A stretch of 64,000 bases of DNA from Euzebyella marina (GCF_014855515.1 NZ_JACYFK010000001.1:868001-932000), one strand, 5' to 3'. Positions 36,513-45,727 are shown, counted from the stretch's first letter. The notes: generated by a model not told the origin, from the letters alone. A program made the numbers and translations.

Positions 36513-37985
36513 TTAACTGTTCTTTTCTTTGAAACCGGCAATCATTCTATATTTTTTATTGCGATATGCTTTGGTGGTCATATCGATCAATTGCTTTCTG
36601 CATAAAAAACCAATCAGACCGACCAAACCCATGGCCACAATTGCCACCTGAAACGAGGCCGAATAATACAATACGCTGTAGAGAACCATCGGCAGCCCGA
36701 ATAGGGGTATACCCACAAGAAATTGTGCTGCACTTACGCCTTGCATATTGCCCACTGCACTTTTCGCCAAATCAATTCTCTTTTTGTTCAGCGACCCAAA
36801 GAGCAAAACCACTGGCGTATTAACACCCAAATTATAAAGTGCGCACGCCAAATTGATGGCCAAGGCTTCCCAACCAAAATAAATGTACGGAATGGACAAC
36901 AGAAACATAACGGCTACACTTACGTAAATAAGCTTGGCCTTTGACTCTAAGTAATTCCGCAAGGGAATATTCTGCGACATCATCATGCTGTAATACTCAC
37001 TATCCCAAGATGGTATGAATTGGCCAAAGTTCATCAAAAAAACACCGGTCATAAAAATGCCTACAAAGACCATCATGGGTGAATTAGGGCCAAAATCACC
37101 CATGGTATAAAATATCAAGCCATAGAAAATCATGGCCAAAGAAATAAAGACCTGTGTTTTAGTACGCTTGTTACGCCATATAAGCTTTAAGTCAAGTTTC
37201 AAGAAGGGCGCAATGTGGCCAAAATGACGTGTCCATGTCATGTCTGATGTCACCACGTGTTTGGTTTTCTTGCGCAAGGTGGTGTCTAAAAACAATTTTC
37301 TTTTTAAAAAACTGTAGTTAGCGTAATAAGCAAACACCAATAATAGCACTGGCACGAACAGCCAATAAGGTTGCTCATATAAAGAATAAAAAAGTTGACC
37401 GAAATAGACCGTTAAGGGCAGTACATCAAAATACTCAAAAGCAAAACAGCCTATCAAGATACTTGCTACTACCAGAAGCACCTTGTCACTCTTATTTACA
37501 AGAAAATTTATGTAGTTAATAAGAAGAACGATAGCCAATATCGCCAGCAGCCAAACAATCACATTGAGCCTGTCATAGCCTTTCGTTATGAGAACTACGC
37601 AAAAGGGAAGAAAAAAAATGAGGGACATGAAGTTGTAAAACGACAAAGCGGAACGCCCTAAAATATAATGGGTAATGGCACTTTTCTTGACCGGCAGGGT
37701 CAGAAAGGGCTTTACATCCATCACTGGAAGCTTCTGAAAAAAATAACGGACAAAAATTTCTAAAAGAAATGAATAAATGATGAATCGGTTGACCATCAAA
37801 AAAGGGTCATCATCCGGGAAAATTTTCTCTAGGGCAAAATACATGCCCACACCGGCCATTGCCAACGAAACCAATAGATAAACACCCAAAAAACCCATAA
37901 AAATCTTCATTGCCAACCCTTTTCCGAATGAAGAAGAGCGAAAGAAAGATTTCCATTGAAGGTTAGTGAAGTGCTTGATCATCAA
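36513..37985 (-). CDS. DUF5687 family ABC permease
   Basis: 490 residues with about 12 membrane helices and a central charged loop (KRKLFLDTTLRKKTKHVV). It starts with HFTNLQWKSFFRSSSFGKGLAMK, the usual beginning of DUF5687 proteins, which are found only in Bacteroidota next to ABC ATPases. It forms the membrane half of the exporter encoded with the following ATPase. Nothing in the sequence shows what is transported. Confidence 0.85.
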   Translation of the reverse strand: MMIKHFTNLQWKSFFRSSSFGKGLAMKIFMGFLGVYLLVSLAMAGVGMYFALEKIFPDDDPFLMVNRFIIYSFLLEIFVRYFFQKLPVMDVKPFLTLPVKKSAITHYILGRSALSFYNFMSLIFFLPFCVVLITKGYDRLNVIVWLLAILAIVLLINYINFLVNKSDKVLLVVASILIGCFAFEYFDVLPLTVYFGQLFYSLYEQPYWLFVPVLLLVFAYYANYSFLKRKLFLDTTLRKKTKHVVTSDMTWTRHFGHIAPFLKLDLKLIWRNKRTKTQVFISLAMIFYGLIFYTMGDFGPNSPMMVFVGIFMTGVFLMNFGQFIPSWDSEYYSMMMSQNIPLRNYLESKAKLIYVSVAVMFLLSIPYIYFGWEALAINLACALYNLGVNTPVVLLFGSLNKKRIDLAKSAVGNMQGVSAAQFLVGIPLFGLPMVLYSVLYYSASFQVAIVAMGLVGLIGFLCRKQLIDMTTKAYRNKKYRMIAGFKEKNS

Positions 37986-38085
37986 AAGAACTATTGCTAT
38001 GAAGAATGAGTGTACGAAAGATACTAATTGTTACACCTAGAAACTATTTTTTTGCCAATACGTTTCAAATAGTAGGGCCAATGCT

Positions 38086-38093
38086 TAATTTTG
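38086..38093 (+). promoter_or_regulatory. -7 box TAATTTTG upstream of the reductase gene
   Basis: Exact TAnnTTTG match, 28 bases before the ATG at 38122. A TTTC lies 19 bases upstream of it, one mismatch from the -33 TTTG. Confidence 0.45.
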
Positions 38094-38121
38094 CCTTTCC
38101 ATTTGTACTAAACAGATTAAC

Positions 38122-39171
38122 ATGGCCCAATTTCATCCGCTTACGGTAAAACACATCAAACCCTTGACACCAAGTTCAGTAGCCATCACATTTGCTGTGC
38201 CAAAAGAACTAATTCAAACTTTTGATTTTACCCCTGGTCAATACATAACCGTCAAAAAAGAATTGAAGGGAAAAGAGTTGAGAAGGGCTTACTCGATCTG
38301 TTCTTCACCGAAAAGTGATTGTTTCACCATCGGTGTAAAAAAAGTAGACCGCGGCGGTTTTTCTGATTTTGCCAACACCAAACTTTCCGTTGGTGATGTT
38401 TTAGAGGTTATGCCACCAGAGGGGCGCTTTACTTTTTCTCCTTCCGAAAAGCAGAAAAATATTGCTGCCTTTGCCGCAGGTAGCGGTATAACACCTATAA
38501 TGAGCATTGTTAAGACCGTGCTTTCTAGCAATTCGAAAAATAAATTTGTTCTTGTATATGGTAACAAGTCTCACAAAGAGACCATGTTCTATACTGAATT
38601 GGCCAAATTAGAGCTTGATTATCCTGACAGGTTTTTTGCCTACTTCATTACCAGTCAAACACAGGAAGACAATTCGTTGTTTGGTAGAATCGATAGCTCA
38701 ACGGTCAATTACGCTTTAAAGAACAAGCACAAAGACACTGAATTTGATGCCTTTTATCTTTGCGGACCTGAAGGTATGATTAATCTTGTATCAGATATGC
38801 TTCAAGAAAACGACATACCTAAAGACAAAATACACTTTGAACTTTTCACCACTACTGAAATTCTTGATGATATGCCCGTTGATGCCGAAGGTCAGACCCA
38901 ACTAAAGATTATTCTGGACGATGAGGAGTTTTCTTTGACTATGGATAAGAAAGACCGCGTACTTGATGCGGTTCTCAAAGAAAATATCGATGCCCCATAT
39001 TCATGTCAAGGTGGGGTTTGCAGTAGCTGCATCGCCAGAGTTACCGAAGGTAAAGCGGAAATGGTCAAAAATCAGATTTTGACCGACGGTGAAATTGAAG
39101 AAGGCTTTATTCTAACTTGCCAAGCGCTGCCGATTACCCCTAGCCTTACCGTTGATTACGACGATGTATAG
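38122..39171 (+). CDS. Ferredoxin-NADP reductase-type flavoprotein with C-terminal [2Fe-2S] domain (PaaE-like)
   Basis: 349 residues in three modules. The FAD-binding barrel holds RAYSICSSP (about 55-63), the NAD(P) domain holds AAGSGITPIMSIVK (about 117-130), and the plant-type [2Fe-2S] domain (about 262-349) has cysteines in YSCQGGVCSSCIA and ILTCQA. It passes electrons from NAD(P)H to a partner through FAD and the cluster. The closest well-known protein is PaaE of phenylacetyl-CoA epoxidase, but no other paa gene is nearby, so here it more likely serves a different oxygenase or desaturase. Divergent from the DUF5687 gene. Confidence 0.88.
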   Translation: MAQFHPLTVKHIKPLTPSSVAITFAVPKELIQTFDFTPGQYITVKKELKGKELRRAYSICSSPKSDCFTIGVKKVDRGGFSDFANTKLSVGDVLEVMPPEGRFTFSPSEKQKNIAAFAAGSGITPIMSIVKTVLSSNSKNKFVLVYGNKSHKETMFYTELAKLELDYPDRFFAYFITSQTQEDNSLFGRIDSSTVNYALKNKHKDTEFDAFYLCGPEGMINLVSDMLQENDIPKDKIHFELFTTTEILDDMPVDAEGQTQLKIILDDEEFSLTMDKKDRVLDAVLKENIDAPYSCQGGVCSSCIARVTEGKAEMVKNQILTDGEIEEGFILTCQALPITPSLTVDYDDV

Positions 39172-39278
39172 AAACAACAGTTAAAAATATATATCGGTAT
39201 ATTTTTTGGCGAGTATATTGTAAAAGCATTAGCACTCGCAATTATTGCGATTGGGGTACAACCTGCCAAGGCTTAGAA

Positions 39279-39286
39279 TACCTTTG
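39279..39286 (+). promoter_or_regulatory. -7 box TACCTTTG upstream of the SLC13-type permease
   Basis: Exact TAnnTTTG match ending 12 bases before the chosen ATG at 39299. This supports that start over the in-frame alternative at 39245, which lies upstream of the box. No proper -33 element. Confidence 0.35.
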
Positions 39287-39298
39287 CAAGAATATCTA

Positions 39299-41170
39299 AT
39301 GCTCTTCGATATGACATGGGAAATCATTCTGGTTTTTCTCATCATTGGCGCAACCATTGTCTTGTTCGCCTTTGAGGTGTTTCCCATCGATAAAATTTCA
39401 TTCTGCATAATTGCCGCTCTTTTGCTGACCGGTCTTGTGACACCTGAGGAAGCGGTCAGTGGTTTTTCGAATAAGGCGGTCATCACCATACTCTGTCTGA
39501 TGATATTGGCTATAGGTCTTGAGGAAAACGGTGCTATTTCATGGTTGGCCAAAGGTTTAAAGGTCTTGAAAAGTTGGCCGATGGTCTTGGCCATGGTCGC
39601 GGTAATGCTCATTGCTGGCAGTATTTCAGCATTTGTCAGCTCTACAGCTGTCGTTATCGTATTCATCAAAATAGTCGCCGAGCTCAAACAGAAGTATCAA
39701 ATGCCGCCCGGCAAATTGTTATTACCCATCTCTTTTGCCAGTATTTTAGGTGGAAGCTGTACATTGATGGGTACATCGACCAACCTTTTGGTCAACAACA
39801 TCTCTTCTCGGTATACAGGTGAACGTTTAGGTTTTTTCGAATTCAGTTTAATGGGTATCACCTTCTTGGGTATTTCTGTACTAATAATCGCCTTATTTTA
39901 CCGCTTTTTGCCAAAAAATGCCGCCGGATTATCGGATAAGTATGATCTCGACCGCTATTTATTGACCTTAACCGTTGACCCAGAATCTTCGTTGGTCGGT
40001 AAAAAGCTAGGGGATTCTTTCATGTTCAAAGAGTCGGATATTACCGTTCTAAGAATTACGAGAAATCGATTAGATCAAAATCTGCTCAATAAAGAGATGG
40101 AAATTCATGCCAATGATGTGATACTTCTTCATTGTAGTCTTGAAAACCTTCAATGGATGCGCGGCCAAGGTTATTTTGAAGTTGATGTCGAGCATTTAGA
40201 CCAAATCAAGCCTGGTTCAAGCACCCAAATAAAGAGGGTGGGCGGAAAGCGAAAAAAGAAAGATGATCCGGATACCCAAGAAACTGAAAAAGAAAAGGAT
40301 GCCGTATTGCTCGAACTACTACTGTTACCTGGTTCACGTTTTGTTGGCCGCACGTTAGCAGAGCTTAAAAGAATGATTGTACCGAGGGCCATACCTTTGG
40401 CCGTCAACAAACGAAAAAAATTAACAAGTCTTCAGAGAAGGCTTTATCAGAGCAATCGAGAGTTTACTAGGCTTCGCGTTGGTGATAGGCTTTTGATACA
40501 GACCGACCCCGATTATGTTCCGAATTTTGAGAACAGTAATAATCTAGCGGTACTCAATCAGTTTGAAGGTCGACCGCCCTCAACTGTTATAAAACGTAAC
40601 CTGTCAATTTTAATACTACTCGGTACAGTTGCTTTGGCTGCTACAGGCGTGTTTGAGGTAATGACCAGCGTTATAACGGGAACGCTTGCAATGCTTTTGT
40701 TCAAATGTGTTGAACTCAACCGAATCTATGAAAAAATCAACTGGCAGATTATATTTCTGTTGGCAGGAATGATTCCCTTAGGAATTGCCATGAGCAATGC
40801 CGAGGCCGATAAGTGGATAACCCAAGTCTTGCTTGAATATATGAGCGGACAACAACCTATGATCGTTATTGGAATTCTATTTTTGACCACCATGTTATTA
40901 AGCAGTGTTGTTTCTAATAATGCGACGGCCATAATTATGGCCCCTATAGGTATTTCGCTGGCCAATGGGCTGGAACTTGATGTCAAGCCCTTTATTTTAT
41001 CAGTGATGTTTGCGGCTAACTTCAGCTTTTTCACACCGCTGGGCTATCAGACCAATGCGCTCATTTTTAGTATGGGTATCTATCGCTTTAAACATTTCTT
41101 GGTCATTGGGGGTATTATCTCAGTAGTTCTATGGATAGTCGCCACCCTTCTTTTAAGCAGTATGTTCTAA
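39299..41170 (+). CDS. SLC13/DASS-type anion permease with two RCK_C (TrkA-C) domains
   Basis: 623 residues from the ATG at 39299 (MLFDMTWEII); the open frame begins 54 bases earlier but that part is not hydrophobic or conserved. N-terminal helices (about 1-200) contain the substrate/sodium loop MGTSTNLLVNN. A cytosolic part (about 210-440) holds two RCK_C domains (SLVGKKLGDSFMFKESDITVL; SRFVGRTLAELKRMIVPRAI). The C-terminal helices contain the second loop, SNNATAIIMAPIGIS. Members carry sulfate, dicarboxylates or similar anions; which one is not visible. Its stop overlaps the convergent patatin gene by 4 bases. Confidence 0.9.
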   Translation: MLFDMTWEIILVFLIIGATIVLFAFEVFPIDKISFCIIAALLLTGLVTPEEAVSGFSNKAVITILCLMILAIGLEENGAISWLAKGLKVLKSWPMVLAMVAVMLIAGSISAFVSSTAVVIVFIKIVAELKQKYQMPPGKLLLPISFASILGGSCTLMGTSTNLLVNNISSRYTGERLGFFEFSLMGITFLGISVLIIALFYRFLPKNAAGLSDKYDLDRYLLTLTVDPESSLVGKKLGDSFMFKESDITVLRITRNRLDQNLLNKEMEIHANDVILLHCSLENLQWMRGQGYFEVDVEHLDQIKPGSSTQIKRVGGKRKKKDDPDTQETEKEKDAVLLELLLLPGSRFVGRTLAELKRMIVPRAIPLAVNKRKKLTSLQRRLYQSNREFTRLRVGDRLLIQTDPDYVPNFENSNNLAVLNQFEGRPPSTVIKRNLSILILLGTVALAATGVFEVMTSVITGTLAMLLFKCVELNRIYEKINWQIIFLLAGMIPLGIAMSNAEADKWITQVLLEYMSGQQPMIVIGILFLTTMLLSSVVSNNATAIIMAPIGISLANGLELDVKPFILSVMFAANFSFFTPLGYQTNALIFSMGIYRFKHFLVIGGIISVVLWIVATLLLSSMF

Positions 41171-41946
41171 TTTGAAAGTACTATGTCAAGAATTTCTCGG
41201 GTGTGGTCATAACCTATGGCATATGCCTTTTCAATTCCTTTTCTGTCAAGTACGCCAATATGCTCCAAATCTTTGAACTCCAACAACAGGTCGCATGCTT
41301 CCAATTTTTGCCTATTGATGGCGTAAATCATTAGTCCTGTTACCCTACCTGTCAGCTGTATGGAATTCTTTAACGCGTTTTTCTCCAGATGCCCTATCAC
41401 AGAAACATTGCTTCCTAGTATAAAGTCGACCTTACCTTCAATTGGTTCCAAAGGAAAATTGTTCATTATACCGCCATCGGCAAAGAGTTCACCCCCTATT
41501 TCAACAGGACTAAATACCGGTGGAAGAGCAGCGGAGGCCAAAAGAGGCGCGATGAGCTCTCCAGAAGAAAAATATCCTAAATCACCATTTTGCAAATTCG
41601 TAGCCACTACATGCAACTCTCTTTGCAAAGATTCGAAATTATCGTCTGGAAAATAGACGCGAAAAACATCAAAATACCTATCGGTATCAATAAAGCCTGG
41701 CTTTACTATAGTCAAGAAGTTATATTTAAAGAGAGGGGTTTCTTTAAAGAAAGAAAGCATTTCAGAAACCGTATTACCGTTAGCATAAAGAGCACCCACC
41801 AACGCACCGACACTACTTCCGCTTACAATGTTTGCCGATATGCCATATTCATTTAATGCCTTAATTACACCTATATGGGCCATACCCCGAACACCACCGC
41901 CCGACAGAATTAGACCTAATGATGCAACATCTCTTAAATCTCTCAT
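41167..41946 (-). CDS. Patatin-like phospholipase family protein
   Basis: 259 residues. The oxyanion motif GGGVRGMAHIG (about 16-26), the nucleophile elbow GSSVGAL (Ser) and the catalytic Asp in FADGGIMNNFP are all present, giving the Ser-Asp dyad of bacterial patatins. There is no signal peptide, so it is probably cytoplasmic and acts on membrane lipids or acyl esters. Resembles the RssA/YlbK-like branch. It follows the htrA terminator. Confidence 0.93.
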   Translation of the reverse strand: MRDLRDVASLGLILSGGGVRGMAHIGVIKALNEYGISANIVSGSSVGALVGALYANGNTVSEMLSFFKETPLFKYNFLTIVKPGFIDTDRYFDVFRVYFPDDNFESLQRELHVVATNLQNGDLGYFSSGELIAPLLASAALPPVFSPVEIGGELFADGGIMNNFPLEPIEGKVDFILGSNVSVIGHLEKNALKNSIQLTGRVTGLMIYAINRQKLEACDLLLEFKDLEHIGVLDRKGIEKAYAIGYDHTREILDIVLSN

Positions 41947-41960
41947 TTTGGTGAAAAAAT

Positions 41961-41993
41961 AATGCCGCGGTGCGTGAAAGGCACCGCGGCATT
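41961..41993 (-). terminator. Terminator of htrA
   Basis: AATGCCGCGGTGC and GCACCGCGGCATT make a perfect 13-bp GC-rich stem on a 7-base loop; on the minus strand it is followed by ATTTTTT. It separates htrA from the patatin gene. Confidence 0.9.
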
Positions 41994-42020
41994 AAAATTA
42001 CTTAAAATGAAACGGATATA

Positions 42021-43541
42021 TTAAGAATCCATTCCAAAAGCGTAATAATATTTCTCCGATGAACCCTCGTAAACACCTTCTATCATAACGCCGCCTGACT
42101 TGTTTTCAAGGGCTTTTGCTACATCTTCAACCTCCTTTATACGTTTTCCATCGATTCGGGTAATAATAAACCCTTCACGCATTTGGGTTTGCTTACGTAT
42201 TTTACCAGGGTAAAGCCTTGTGACCTGAACACCACTTTCAATGTTCAGCTTTTCGGCCATTTTGGCATCTAAAGTCTCAAAATCTGCACCCAATAAATTA
42301 AGAACCTCTTTTTTCTCGTGTTTTACAATCTCAGTTGTTCCGTTCGCGTTCTCTAGAATCACATCAAATTCCTTCTCTTTTCCATCACGTCTAACGGTAA
42401 CGGCCACTTTGTCACCCGGTCTTTTACTGGCAATAATCTCTTGTAGTCTTGGGGAAGTGCCAACTAGCACACCATCAACCTTCGTAATAATATCACCTGA
42501 TTCAATACCGGCTTTGTCAGCAGCGCTCTGATCGCCCACATTTTCTACCCAAACGCCTTTTGAGAAGCTTACATTTTTCTCCTTGGCCAAAGATCCATCC
42601 ATAGTTCTAATGCTCACACCAAGCATACCTCGCTGTACACTACCATATTTTAGTAAGTCTTCAACAACTTTGGTAACTATATTACTAGGCACCGCAAAAC
42701 CATAACCGGTATAACTTCCCGTTCTACTGGCTATTGCCGTATTAATACCTACTAGGTTTCCTTCAAGATTGACCAAAGCTCCACCACTGTTTCCTGGGTT
42801 AATGGCCGCATCGGTCTGGATAAAGCTTTCAACAGCAAACTTTTCTTTATTTATATTGATACTACGTGCTTTCGCACTAACGATGCCGGCCGTTACGGTT
42901 GAATTCAGACCCAGTGGGTTACCAACTGCCAACACCCATTCACCTACCTCTACATCATCAGAATTTACCAGCGCCATGGTTCGCAAATCATCGGCGTCTA
43001 TTTGTAAAAGTGCCAAATCAGTGGTCGGGTCAACACCAATTACTTTTGCCTTATAAGATTCATTATTATAAAGGGTCACCTCTACCTCGTCAGCATTATC
43101 AATTACATGATTGTTGGTAACGATATAACCCTTCTCATTTATGATAACCCCGGAACCGGTACCTATCAATGGTTGTGACTGCATACCACCTTCTGGCATT
43201 TGGTTTTTGAACATATCACCGAAAAACTCTTTAAAAGGATCTGGCAATTCTCTGGCACCGCTCATGTTGTTCTGAGGGCGGGTTTGAATTGATTTAATAT
43301 GTACTACTGCATCTAATACCTTCTCACTGGTCTCAGTAAAGTCAAGCGGCTTGATATTACCTTCATCATCTGCCGTGTACAGTACATGTTTTCCATCAAC
43401 CCCACTTACTTGGGTGATTTTAATTTCATCGTTCTGAGTCATTTGATACCCTTTTATAACGGCAAAACTTACCGCTAAGGCAATCAGGGCTGAAAACAGG
43501 TAAACCTTCCAACTCGAAGTTGTGTTTGCTCTATTTGTCAT
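42021..43541 (-). CDS. htrA: Periplasmic serine protease DegP/HtrA (Do family)
   Basis: 506 residues. An N-terminal membrane anchor or signal (VYLFSALIALAVSFAVIKGY) is followed by the trypsin-like domain with the triad His in VTNNHVIDN, Asp in TTDLALLQID and Ser in NPGNSGGALVN. Two PDZ domains follow (about 290-385 and 400-500), the first with VSFSKGVWVENV. It degrades or refolds misfolded envelope proteins. The gene is preceded on the same strand by a short ORF for a 54-residue membrane peptide and ends at a strong terminator. Confidence 0.96.
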   Translation of the reverse strand: MTNRANTTSSWKVYLFSALIALAVSFAVIKGYQMTQNDEIKITQVSGVDGKHVLYTADDEGNIKPLDFTETSEKVLDAVVHIKSIQTRPQNNMSGARELPDPFKEFFGDMFKNQMPEGGMQSQPLIGTGSGVIINEKGYIVTNNHVIDNADEVEVTLYNNESYKAKVIGVDPTTDLALLQIDADDLRTMALVNSDDVEVGEWVLAVGNPLGLNSTVTAGIVSAKARSININKEKFAVESFIQTDAAINPGNSGGALVNLEGNLVGINTAIASRTGSYTGYGFAVPSNIVTKVVEDLLKYGSVQRGMLGVSIRTMDGSLAKEKNVSFSKGVWVENVGDQSAADKAGIESGDIITKVDGVLVGTSPRLQEIIASKRPGDKVAVTVRRDGKEKEFDVILENANGTTEIVKHEKKEVLNLLGADFETLDAKMAEKLNIESGVQVTRLYPGKIRKQTQMREGFIITRIDGKRIKEVEDVAKALENKSGGVMIEGVYEGSSEKYYYAFGMDS

Positions 43542-43604
43542 TTTGATTTGAATATTAATTAAACTTTCAGTTAAGAATCGACTTACGGGTCGAGAAAATC
43601 AATT

Positions 43605-43769
43605 TTAATTTTTACTCTTGAAAATTTGACGGGAACTTTTCTGCACTTTAATAGGTACAAAAACAGGCCTGTCGTTAGTAGACTTCTTTCTTGCCAGACC
43701 AATTGTATATATAAGACCAAAGATTCCGAAAAGCCACCCAATCATTAATAAAGCTGTTAAATTATCCAT
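43605..43769 (-). CDS. Small single-pass membrane protein (54 residues) upstream of htrA
   Basis: A short minus-strand frame from ATG 43769 to TAA 43605. The first 26 residues form one membrane helix (LTALLMIGWLFGIFGLIYTI), followed by a basic tail (LARKKSTNDRPVFVPIKVQK) and ending in FKSKN. The hydrophobic and positive-inside pattern is what a real small membrane protein shows, not what chance frames show. It lies 63 bases upstream of htrA in the same direction and could be co-transcribed. I do not recognise a family; a role as an htrA partner is only a guess. Confidence 0.55.
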   Translation of the reverse strand: MDNLTALLMIGWLFGIFGLIYTIGLARKKSTNDRPVFVPIKVQKSSRQIFKSKN

Positions 43770-44077
43770 AGTAAATTCAATTTATATAAGTCTTGATTAC
43801 GATTTCAATTTGAACAATTCTTATGCCAAAACGTTGAGTGTTTTTGCTAAAAAATCTATAAAAATGCGTGTGTTTCCTATACATTTTGTAAACTTTATTA
43901 ACATGTTAGAATTTGAAGAGACTTTGGCGACATTTAGTTCTTACAAAAAATATCAGTCTTGCTTTTAAATGCACGAGAAAAAACGATGAACAATCGTATA
44001 CGAATGTATGGTCACAAGCAAAAAACAGACTAATTGAATAATAGGATTAATCACAAACACTAAAAAGAAAAAATAAG
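43770..44077. other. 308-base intergenic region upstream of the arsenosugar pair
   Basis: AT-rich, with no clear promoter match for either direction. A 34-codon frame from 43864 to 43968 on the plus strand (MRVFPIHFVN...) has no hydrophobic or other recognisable pattern. Divergent promoters for the small membrane protein and for the peroxidase-like gene must lie here. Confidence 0.4.
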
Positions 44078-44413
44078 ATGGCTAATAATTATTATGACCC
44101 GGCGGATTTAAGAAAATTTGGAAAAATTAGCGAGTGGAGCGAAGAGTTAGGAGAAAAATTTTTCGACTACTATGGCAAAGTATTTGAGGAAGGAGCACTA
44201 TCGGCCCGCGAAAAATCACTCATAGCGCTTGCAGTAGCCCACGTGGTCAAATGCCCCTACTGTATAGATGCTTATACTAAAGATGGCTTACAGCGCGGTA
44301 TTACCAAAGAAGAAATGATGGAGGCCGTTCATGCCGGTGCCGCCATTGAAAGTGGGGCTACTTTGGTACATGGCGTACAGATGATGAACAAGTACAACAA
44401 GTTGAGTATGTAA
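44078..44413 (+). CDS. Arsenosugar biosynthesis-associated peroxidase-like protein (carboxymuconolactone decarboxylase fold)
   Basis: 111 residues. The AhpD/CMD-type helical fold is visible: FFDYYGKVFEEGALSAREKSL and the redox motif AHVVKCPYCIDAYTKDGL with Cys-x-x-Cys. Proteins of this size directly in front of the radical SAM gene arsS are annotated as arsenosugar biosynthesis-associated peroxidase-like. The spacing to arsS is 51 bases. Its chemical role is not established; the CxxC suggests thiol chemistry. Confidence 0.85.
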   Translation: MANNYYDPADLRKFGKISEWSEELGEKFFDYYGKVFEEGALSAREKSLIALAVAHVVKCPYCIDAYTKDGLQRGITKEEMMEAVHAGAAIESGATLVHGVQMMNKYNKLSM

Positions 44414-44464
44414 AACTTTGTTTGCACTAAAATGCTCTTTTTGGGCTAAAACGAAACCATTATT

Positions 44465-45520
44465 ATGGCAACAAAATCCCTCAAGGCAAGGCATAATGAA
44501 CTTGCTGAAACAAATAAACAATTAGACATTCTTAGTGGAGGCGTGTTCGCCGATGGTGAACTTCCCCGTTTTAAGGATAAGCTCTCAAATATTGGGCAGT
44601 ATCCCTTACGCCCTAAAAAATTAGAAATTTTCCAAATCAATGTGGGCTATATGTGCAACCAGGTCTGTGAGCACTGCCATGTTGATGCCGGCCCTGATAG
44701 AAAGGAAATTATGACCAAAGAAACTATGCAACAATGTCTCGATGTCATTTCACACACAGGTGCACATACCTTGGACCTTACCGGCGGTGCGCCGGAAATG
44801 AATCCTAATTTTAGATGGTTTGTTGAAGAAGCCGCCAAGGTCGGTATAAAAGATTTTATCGTTAGGTCTAATTTGACCATTATCATGGCCAACAAGAAGT
44901 ATAATGACCTGCCAGACTTCTTTAAAGAGTACAATATTCATGTAGTATCTTCCATGCCTCACTATACTAGGGGAAAAACCGATAAACAACGTGGAGATGG
45001 AGTTTTCGACAAATCGATACAGGCATTGAAAAAATTGAATGAAGTGGGTTACGGAATGCCGGATAGTCCTTTAAAACTCGACTTAGTCTACAACCCATCA
45101 GGCGCCTTTCTACCTAGTGACCAAGCTGCCATGGAACGTGACTTTAAAAAAGCCCTAAAAGAAGATTTTAATATTGAATTTCACAATCTCTTTGCGATTA
45201 CCAACTTGCCCATATCTAGATTTTTAGACTACTTGATCGCTTCTGACAATTACGAAGATTACATGTACTCTTTAGTAGAAGCCTATAATCCGGCAGCGGT
45301 AGCGAACGTTATGTGTACCAATACCATCTCCGTTAGTTGGGATGGTTGGCTGTTCGATTGTGATTTTAATCAAATGTTAGGTCTTAAGGTGGCCAGCAAG
45401 GTCAACCATATTAAAGATTATAACGAGGAAGTTTTAAATGACCGCAATATTATTATTTCTCAGCACTGCTACGGTTGTACTGCTGGAGCAGGTAGTAGCT
45501 GCCAAGGCACGGTCACCTAA
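44465..45520 (+). CDS. arsS: Arsenosugar biosynthesis radical SAM protein ArsS
   Basis: 351 residues. The radical SAM cluster motif is CNQVCEHCHVDAGPDR (CX3CX2C, at about 61-76). The following GAPEMNPNFRWF and the C-terminal DUF3641-type part (about 200-351) match ArsS. The C-terminus has further cysteines (QHCYGCTAGAGSSCQG) that could hold an auxiliary cluster or the thiol chemistry. ArsS moves 5'-deoxyadenosine onto dimethylarsenite, leading to arsenosugars. No arsM methyltransferase or ars resistance gene is within the window, so the methylated substrate must be made elsewhere. A hairpin with a T run lies 59 bases after the stop. Confidence 0.92.
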   Translation: MATKSLKARHNELAETNKQLDILSGGVFADGELPRFKDKLSNIGQYPLRPKKLEIFQINVGYMCNQVCEHCHVDAGPDRKEIMTKETMQQCLDVISHTGAHTLDLTGGAPEMNPNFRWFVEEAAKVGIKDFIVRSNLTIIMANKKYNDLPDFFKEYNIHVVSSMPHYTRGKTDKQRGDGVFDKSIQALKKLNEVGYGMPDSPLKLDLVYNPSGAFLPSDQAAMERDFKKALKEDFNIEFHNLFAITNLPISRFLDYLIASDNYEDYMYSLVEAYNPAAVANVMCTNTISVSWDGWLFDCDFNQMLGLKVASKVNHIKDYNEEVLNDRNIIISQHCYGCTAGAGSSCQGTVT

Positions 45521-45578
45521 ACTAATATAGTTCCGTCCGTCTATTCTTAAAGGTTATTCACCCTACAATAGTATCATT

Positions 45579-45609
45579 TAAACCGACTATCAAGTCGGTT
45601 TATTTTTTT
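45579..45609 (+). terminator. Hairpin with T run behind arsS; also a dyad ACCGACT-ATCA-AGTCGGT
   Basis: TAAACCGACT and AGTCGGTTTA form a perfect 10-bp stem on a 4-base loop, followed by TTTTTTT, a good intrinsic terminator for arsS. The core is also the same dyad as the sites upstream of porW and the AraC gene, 146 bases before the TetR start codon. Both roles are possible. Confidence 0.65.
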
Positions 45610-45709
45610 AGAAATTGTGTAGTTCGTCGGTGTTTGGTTATTTAACCGAAAATATAGGTCCGTTTATCCATTTAGATTGAGCGAAAACGTTTTCCTTGGG
45701 TTCTTTGTT

Positions 45710-45727
45710 AGAGACTTAGCAGTCTGT
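45710..45727. promoter_or_regulatory. Dyad AGAGACT-TAGC-AGTCTGT in front of the TetR gene
   Basis: Five inner arm positions are symmetric; the sequence is a degenerate form of ACCGACT-N4-AGTCGGT. Its right half is 128 bases from that of the dyad at 45582 and ends 20 bases before the TetR ATG, a usual place for an autoregulatory operator. Confidence 0.4.

Noticed and set aside
38122-39171. Assignment of the reductase as PaaE of phenylacetate degradation
   Set aside because: No other paa genes are nearby; only the domain order is shared, so I kept a general name.
39229-39687. Long open frame on the minus strand opposite the SLC13-type permease
   Set aside because: Composition follows the opposite strand of membrane helices; no start signal or domain, and the plus-strand gene is certain.
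43864-43968. 34-codon frame between the small membrane protein and the arsenosugar genes
   Set aside because: No hydrophobic, basic or repeated pattern and no promoter; such short frames are expected by chance.
44465-45520. ArsS as a selenoprotein
   Set aside because: The C-terminal Cys-rich motif is read with ordinary Cys codons and ends at TAA; no in-frame TGA is present.
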